From the NCBI GenBank assembly GCA_937915485.1, contig CALGII010000032.1:1-38508 (forward strand): a stretch of DNA of 38,508 nucleotides. The letters run 5' to 3'. The notes under the pieces are model-generated. The model saw only the letters and a list, made by a program, of their open reading frames with translations. It was not told the origin of the DNA and made no database searches. The position numbers and the translations under genes are program-made. Positions 33,601 through 38,508 of this stretch are shown piece after piece; the first letter of the stretch is position 1; each line of letters opens with the position of its first letter. The stretch is from an uncultured Ignavibacteriota bacterium (GTDB taxonomy: Bacteria > Bacteroidota > Ignavibacteria > Tepidaquicellales > Tepidaquicellaceae).

Positions 33601-35265
33601 TTACATTTGTACGAAAACTGTTTTCCCGTTCAATACCGTTCTGATAACTTTGATTTTTATTATTTCCTGAACAGGAACCGTGAATATGTCATCCGAAAGA
33701 ACAACGAAATCCGCATATTTATCCTTTTCAAGCGTTCCCTTCGTTTCCTCTTCGAATCCCGCGTACGCGGCAAAAACAGTCATTGACTTCACTGCATCGA
33801 GCACTGTGAGTTTTTGATTAGCCCCGGGTAGGTTCTTTATCGTCGTGTCCATAGGCTGGCGGTTTACAAGCAAATGAATTAACGCTATGGGACTTATTAT
33901 GTTGCTGTACGGGAAATTTGAGCCTGCAGTTATTCTGCCACCGCTCTGCAGCATTGAATTCCAAAGACCGAGATTCAGCGCGTTTGATTCGGGTATCAAA
34001 TCCTTTAAGCCGCCTTCTATGTTCCCTATTGTAACTTCAGGACGCACGGAAGGAATAATTCCGAATTCCGACATTCTCTTGATGTCGGCGGGTTGTATGA
34101 ACTCGACGTATTCAAATATGATTCGTGCGTTATCCTGTTTCTTATCCCTGAATATCTTTTCTATGCTGTTCAGATTATCGTTAACCGCCTTGTCACCTAC
34201 CGTTTTAATGCAGAACTGGAAGTTCTTATCGAGAGCTTTTTTAAGACCGTTTTCAACTTCTTCTGTCGTCGCGTATTGTCCTGCGTTTTTAGAGTCCTTC
34301 AAGTAGCCGTCTTTCATTGATGCGGCCTGAAGATTCAGAGCGCCGTCATAATCTATCGATACCGACCTGACCGTAAGATAGTCTTTATAATTCTTTTCAA
34401 TTCCCTTCTGCAGGTATTCTTCAAATGTTTCGTCTCCTACGCTCAACACTCCGTAAACCTTTACGGAAAGCGCGCTGCTGTCTATTAACTGCTTTAAAAG
34501 CCCTATCGATTCCCTGTTTACCGTCCTGTCGTGAACCTCCGTTATTCCGTATTTCGCCAATTCGAGAGACGCGGCTTTTACTGACTGGAACAAATCTTCC
34601 CTTGATATCTCTGGCGATTTGTCGCGTATAAGATTTACCGCGTTATCGTATAACAATCCCGTAAGTTTTCCGTTCTCGCCTTTTTCAATTTCACCGTCGT
34701 TTGGATTCGGAGTCAATTCCGTTATCTGAAGAGTCTGAAGCATCTTCGTGTTACACCACGCCATGTCTCCTGTAAGATTCAGCACGTAAACATTGTAATT
34801 TTTTGCCGCGCTGTCAAGTATGCTCTTATCCATCGCAAGCAATTCGCTCTCGGGAAAATTCATCTCGTTCATAGCGAAGCCGACTATCCAACTGCCTTCT
34901 TTCTTCTCTTTCGCCTTTTCCGATATTACTTTTTTTATCTCATTAATCGATTTCGCGTTTATGAAATTAATGAAATTGAGATTCTTTCCGAATTCAACTA
35001 GCGAACCCTCCATATCAATAAAGCCGGGAATGACCGGCTTTCCTTTTAAATCAATGATTTCATTCCCTTCAAATTTCTTCTTTATATCATTATTACTGCC
35101 TGTTTCCAGAATCTTTCCGCTCTGAACTGCCATCGCCTCGACAATCGTGTTTTTCCCGTCGAGAGTGTATATTTTGCCGTTCGTGTAAACTGTTATGGGT
35201 GATTTTGAACACGAAGTCAGCAGCATTACTAATGATATTATTAATAAAGATTTAACTATTTTCAT
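33601..35265 (-). CDS. Lipoprotein with YtcJ-like amidohydrolase fold, metal ligands lost
   Basis: A lipoprotein signal ends in LTSC (Cys19). The remainder follows the YtcJ/Amidohydro_3 pattern: YTNGKIYTLDGK, KPVIPGFID, KLTGLLYDNA, YGITEVHD, VGDKAVNDNL, SNFPYSNIISPI and KYADFVVLSDD. Expected metal or carbamate residues are replaced: HxH after PGFID is Glu86-x-Ser88, the carbamylated Lys before DGAL is Ser303, the His of HAIGD is Lys354, the His of IEH is Tyr386, and the Asp of GSD is Asn450. Only His245 remains. The frame is clean over 554 residues, so this is probably a selected non-enzymatic protein and not a decaying gene. An AAAGGA site precedes the ATG. It heads the operon with prmC, dtd, DUF2520 and a barrel gene. 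Confidence 0.85.
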   Translation of the reverse strand: MKIVKSLLIISLVMLLTSCSKSPITVYTNGKIYTLDGKNTIVEAMAVQSGKILETGSNNDIKKKFEGNEIIDLKGKPVIPGFIDMEGSLVEFGKNLNFINFINAKSINEIKKVISEKAKEKKEGSWIVGFAMNEMNFPESELLAMDKSILDSAAKNYNVYVLNLTGDMAWCNTKMLQTLQITELTPNPNDGEIEKGENGKLTGLLYDNAVNLIRDKSPEISREDLFQSVKAASLELAKYGITEVHDRTVNRESIGLLKQLIDSSALSVKVYGVLSVGDETFEEYLQKGIEKNYKDYLTVRSVSIDYDGALNLQAASMKDGYLKDSKNAGQYATTEEVENGLKKALDKNFQFCIKTVGDKAVNDNLNSIEKIFRDKKQDNARIIFEYVEFIQPADIKRMSEFGIIPSVRPEVTIGNIEGGLKDLIPESNALNLGLWNSMLQSGGRITAGSNFPYSNIISPIALIHLLVNRQPMDTTIKNLPGANQKLTVLDAVKSMTVFAAYAGFEEETKGTLEKDKYADFVVLSDDIFTVPVQEIIKIKVIRTVLNGKTVFVQM

Positions 35266-35448
35266 TATCCTTTAATTTAGTTCGAATTCGTTATTATACC
35301 GATAACATAACAAATAAATGGTTTTTATAAAATGCAAATTACCTGAAATCGTATAATATTTATGAAAATATGGATAGAATCCTATAAATCTGAACTGATG
35401 CTTTAACTGGTATTGCATTATTAATTTTTTATTGATATTTTAATCATT

Positions 35449-35934
35449 ATGAAACAAAGTAACGTATCAATGAAGGAAAAGTTCTCTATGAAGAAACTTT
35501 ACTATTCCATCAGTGAAGTAAGCAAAATCACTGAACTGGAACAGTATGTTCTTAGATACTGGGAAACGGAATTTGAACAATTGAAACCTGCAAAAAACCT
35601 CGCAGGCAACAGAATTTATACAAACAAGGACATTAAACTCATCCTATACATAAAACGTCTTCTTCGTGACGAAAAATACACTATCGAAGGCGCAAAGAAA
35701 CTGCTGAAAACCTATAACTTCAAGGAAGAACAGCAGGATGAGCAAAAGCCCGCTGAGAAAAGGAAATTTTCTCCCCAGTATTATCATAAAGAACACAGAC
35801 CTTCAAAGGAATTAAGTCTCTTCAATTCCGATTCCAAAACTGATGAAAATCAGGAAACGGAAAAAACAGAGATAAAAAGAGACCTGAAGGAATTGCGTAA
35901 TTTCCTTTCAGAACTCCTCGAGGACATCGATTAA
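35449..35934 (+). CDS. MerR-type helix-turn-helix regulator
   Basis: Residues about 14-85 match a MerR DNA-binding domain: LYYSISEVSKITELEQYVLRYWE and LKPAKNLAGNRIYTNKDIKLILYIKRLL, followed by EGAKKLL. The rest is charged and low in complexity, ending in a short helix (LKELRNFLSELLEDID). No metal-binding cysteines or effector domain are visible. Three in-frame ATG codons lie at 35449, 35470 and 35488. The last has an AAGGAA about 9 bases upstream and begins right at the domain, so it may be the real start. Such short MerR proteins are common in Bacteroidota. It overlaps the convergent gene by 4 bases. Confidence 0.9.
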   Translation: MKQSNVSMKEKFSMKKLYYSISEVSKITELEQYVLRYWETEFEQLKPAKNLAGNRIYTNKDIKLILYIKRLLRDEKYTIEGAKKLLKTYNFKEEQQDEQKPAEKRKFSPQYYHKEHRPSKELSLFNSDSKTDENQETEKTEIKRDLKELRNFLSELLEDID

Positions 35935-36626
35935 AGAACTCCCGTTACAAGTTTGCTGAGAGTTCTGATTACTCCGTCCCTGTCGGCTCTTCCGAAATTT
36001 ATTATTATCGAATATAAACTCCCGTCCTCTATGTTTTTGCTGTAATACTTCTTAATGTATTCGCGCTTGCCCCTGTCTTCCGAATCGATGAACTTCTTCG
36101 CTTCAGACTTATCGATGTTAAAATATTCGCACGCGTGAGAAACCCGTTTTTCGTAAGGCTCAATGAGCCTGAGGTGAAGTCCGTGCTTCAGACCGGATGT
36201 GATTATATTCGCGCCCCTTCCGACAAGAATTATGTTTCCGAGATACGCGAGATGATAGATCGTAAGCGTAATTTTGTGTATTAATTTGTGTTCTGAAGGA
36301 TGCAGACCGAAGAGTTGTTCAATCACCGTCTGCATTTCGGGAATTCTCCTTTCCGGCATGTACCTCGCTATCTCTTTCGGCAATTGGTTGTCGTCTATGA
36401 CTTTCTCGAGTATATTCTTGTCGAAAAGCGCCCATAAATCATTTTCGCTGCCTGAATTTATTCTGTCAAGCAATCTGTTCGGAAAATCAAATCCGCCCGC
36501 CCCTGTTTCACGCGATATCGTAATAAAGGGCTTTGTGTTCCGCGCAGTCATCTTTTCGGTTTCTTTCCTGGAATGAAGCCGTCCGATGTATTCTTCGAGA
36601 ATCTCTATTCCTGTCCTTTTATCCAT
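35931..36626 (-). CDS. Cytidylate kinase-like protein
   Basis: The protein matches the pattern of the cytidylate kinase-like family (Cytidylate_kinase2): ITISRETGAGGFDFPNRLLD replaces the usual P-loop, WALFDKNILEKV follows, and VGRGANIITSGLKHGLHLRLIEPYEKRV and DSEDRGKREYIKKYY form the core and lid. Members are P-loop kinase relatives of uncertain substrate; this is not the housekeeping Cmk. A purine-rich AAAAAGGGGGG lies just before the ATG. It is convergent with the MerR gene, with a 4-base overlap. Confidence 0.88.
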   Translation of the reverse strand: MDKRTGIEILEEYIGRLHSRKETEKMTARNTKPFITISRETGAGGFDFPNRLLDRINSGSENDLWALFDKNILEKVIDDNQLPKEIARYMPERRIPEMQTVIEQLFGLHPSEHKLIHKITLTIYHLAYLGNIILVGRGANIITSGLKHGLHLRLIEPYEKRVSHACEYFNIDKSEAKKFIDSEDRGKREYIKKYYSKNIEDGSLYSIIINFGRADRDGVIRTLSKLVTGVL

Positions 36627-36759
36627 GCGCCCCCCTTTTTAGAAATTGTAATCAAACGGAATATTAATTGGAATGAAAAAAGATCTTCCGTGTCTATGAA
36701 TTTTAATTTATATGAATTCTTAGCGTAAAAATCGCTAACTTTATGTTTAAATTATTTGT

Positions 36760-38433
36760 ATGGCTGACAATAAAATCATCTTTTCACTCGTAGGCGTGAA
36801 TAAGTTCTTTCCGCCTCACAAACAGGTTCTAAAGAACATATATCTTTCGTTTTTCTACGGTGCGAAAATCGGAATAATAGGACTCAATGGCTCGGGCAAA
36901 TCAACGCTTCTTAAAATTATTGCAGGTTTGGAAACGGAATTTGACGGTGAACTGCATTTCACGAAGGAATACTCTATTGGTTTTCTCTCTCAGGAACCTG
37001 AACTCGATAACTCGAAGACCGTGAAGGAAACCGTGATGGAAGGAGTCGGTGAGATTGTCAGCATACTGAAAGAGTACGAGGAAATCAATAACCGTTTCGC
37101 CGAACCGATGTCCGACGACGAAATGACGAAACTAATAGAACGACAGGGCGAACTTACTGAACTCATTGAGCATAAAGGCGGATGGGAACTTGACGCGAAA
37201 CTCGAAAGGGCAATGGACGCGCTTCGTTGCCCGTCCGAAGATGCCGTGGTCGGTAACTTGAGCGGAGGCGAAAGAAGAAGAGTGGCGCTTTGCAAACTTC
37301 TTCTCACAGAACCTGATATTCTCCTGCTCGACGAGCCTACGAACCATCTTGACGCGGAATCCGTAGAGTGGCTCGAGATTTTTCTTCAGCAGTACAAGGG
37401 CACCGTTATCGCCGTTACTCACGACAGGTATTTTCTCGACAACGTAGCGGGATGGATTCTTGAACTCGACCGCGGTGAAGGTATTCCCTGGGAAGGAAAT
37501 TACTCTTCCTGGCTCGACCAGAAATCGAAACGGCTTGAAATGGAAGAGAAAACGGAAAGCAAGAGAAGGAAAACTCTCGAAAGAGAACTTGAATGGGTGC
37601 GTATGTCAGCAAAAGCCCGCCACGCCAAATCAAAAGCGCGTCTGCAGGCGTACGATAAACTCCTTAACGAGGACACGAAAGATAAAGAAGAAAAACTCGA
37701 AATATTCATTCCCAACGGACCAAGACTCGGAAATAAAGTTATTGAAGCGGTTAAAGTGAAAAAATCATTCGGCGATAATCTGCTTTTCGATAATCTCGAA
37801 TTCTCACTTCCTCCTGCAGGTATTGTAGGCGTCATCGGACCGAACGGAGCCGGTAAAACTACTTTGTTCAGGATGATTCTCGGTACGGAAAAACCTACGG
37901 GTGGAAGTTTTGAAGTCGGAGAGACAGTTAAAATCGGATATGTTGATCAGAGCCACATCGAACTGAATCCTGAAGACTCCGTCTGGCAGGCGATTTCAGA
38001 AGGCGCTGAATTAATTGAACTCGGCGGAAGACAGATTAATTCGCGCGCTTATGTCGGTAGATTCAACTTCAACGGAGCCGACCAGGAAAAGAAAGTCAGG
38101 ATGCTCTCGGGCGGCGAAAGAAACAGGCTTCATCTCGCTCTTACACTTAAATCACAGGCAAACGTGCTGCTTCTCGACGAGCCGACTAATGATATTGACG
38201 TCAACACTCTGCGCGCCCTTGAAGAAGGTCTCGAGGATTTCGCGGGCTGCGCCGTAATTATTTCGCACGACAGATGGTTCCTTGACAGAATAGCCACGCA
38301 TATACTCGCGTTTGAAGGCAATTCGGATGTTTACTTTTTTGAAGGAGGATATTCCGAATACGAAGAAAATAAAAAGAAGAGGCTCGGAGATACGGGACCA
38401 AAACGTATTAAATTCAGGAAATTAATTGAGTAA
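36760..38433 (+). CDS. ettA: Energy-dependent translational throttle protein EttA (ABC-F ATPase)
   Basis: EttA is a ribosome-associated ABC-F protein that binds the E site and gates the first peptide bond according to ATP/ADP level. Two ABC domains are complete. Walker A is GLNGSGKST (41-49) and GPNGAGKT (360-367), LSGGE is at 167-171 and 449-453, and the Walker B motifs are LLLDEPTNHLD and LLLDEPTNDID. No membrane helices are present. The linker between the domains (about 250-305) is Lys/Arg/Glu-rich and corresponds to the P-site tRNA interaction motif. At 557 residues it matches E. coli EttA (555). Confidence 0.96.
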   Translation: MADNKIIFSLVGVNKFFPPHKQVLKNIYLSFFYGAKIGIIGLNGSGKSTLLKIIAGLETEFDGELHFTKEYSIGFLSQEPELDNSKTVKETVMEGVGEIVSILKEYEEINNRFAEPMSDDEMTKLIERQGELTELIEHKGGWELDAKLERAMDALRCPSEDAVVGNLSGGERRRVALCKLLLTEPDILLLDEPTNHLDAESVEWLEIFLQQYKGTVIAVTHDRYFLDNVAGWILELDRGEGIPWEGNYSSWLDQKSKRLEMEEKTESKRRKTLERELEWVRMSAKARHAKSKARLQAYDKLLNEDTKDKEEKLEIFIPNGPRLGNKVIEAVKVKKSFGDNLLFDNLEFSLPPAGIVGVIGPNGAGKTTLFRMILGTEKPTGGSFEVGETVKIGYVDQSHIELNPEDSVWQAISEGAELIELGGRQINSRAYVGRFNFNGADQEKKVRMLSGGERNRLHLALTLKSQANVLLLDEPTNDIDVNTLRALEEGLEDFAGCAVIISHDRWFLDRIATHILAFEGNSDVYFFEGGYSEYEENKKKRLGDTGPKRIKFRKLIE

Positions 38434-38508
38434 ACCGAATTCAATATTGTCAATGCTGACATTATTGAAAAATGACCTGGTTGATTTTGTTTTTCCGAAA
38501 ATATGCCT

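Noticed and set aside
36720..36738. Small inverted repeat TTAGCG-N7-CGCTAA before ettA
   Set aside because: Only 6 bp with a 7-base loop in AT-rich DNA; this is easily explained by chance and has no other support.

Overview
The window looks like a chromosomal segment of a bacterium from the Bacteroidota/Ignavibacteriota side of the FCB group, most probably an Ignavibacteria-like organism. This is inferred from four things: type IX secretion genes (a PorU-like gingipain-fold protein followed by PorV), cargo-type C-terminal sorting domains, a promoter of the Bacteroidota TTG-N19/20-TAnnTTTG type, and small hypothetical families typical of that group. No phage, plasmid, insertion sequence with a transposase, CRISPR array or obvious transferred island is visible. 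Base composition and codon use look even throughout.

Layout. At 60-4380 there is tRNA-His, an ECF sigma factor, a TlpA-like thioredoxin lipoprotein, dxr (MEP isoprenoid pathway) and an RseP-type site-2 protease, closed by a bidirectional terminator. At 4441-6769 on the minus strand are initiator tRNA, a cell-wall amidase, a membrane TPR-like protein and an SDR dehydrogenase. At 6770-7181 is a gene-free stretch holding a cluster of four perfect hairpins that resembles a REP/MITE element. At 7182-14359 on the plus strand are etfB-etfA, a bifunctional-nuclease/UVR-motif protein, a small outer-membrane-like protein, coaX, a DUF4905-like protein, a YjbQ-family protein and a large membrane FeS oxidoreductase of the type that links EtfAB to menaquinone. 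At 14453-21130 are metK, purL, a lipoprotein with a Cys/His peptidase-like signature, and the classic acpP-fabF-rnc cluster.

At 21328-30782 come porU and porV, preceded by a promoter and a terminator-like hairpin, then a 1012-residue M6-peptidase-like secreted protein and a family 2 glycosyltransferase. At 30779-35265 a tightly packed minus-strand operon encodes an amidohydrolase-fold lipoprotein, prmC, dtd, a DUF2520 Rossmann protein and an outer-membrane-like protein. The window ends with a MerR-type regulator, a convergent cytidylate-kinase-like gene and ettA.

How the genes fit together. The electron-transfer genes (etfBA plus the membrane FeS protein) suggest that acyl-CoA oxidation feeds electrons to the quinone pool. 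PorU and PorV act together at the outer membrane to process and anchor secreted proteins carrying the C-terminal sorting domain, and the M6-like protein next door carries such a domain. Most other genes are housekeeping.

The most unusual observations are two apparent pseudoenzymes: the M6-like protein has GAFGS where HExxH should be, and the amidohydrolase lipoprotein has lost nearly all of its metal ligands. Next come the terminator-like hairpin between the promoter and the start of porU, the four-hairpin element at 6870-6998, and a perfect 10-bp inverted repeat in front of purL. I see no convincing multi-gene system that is wholly new.
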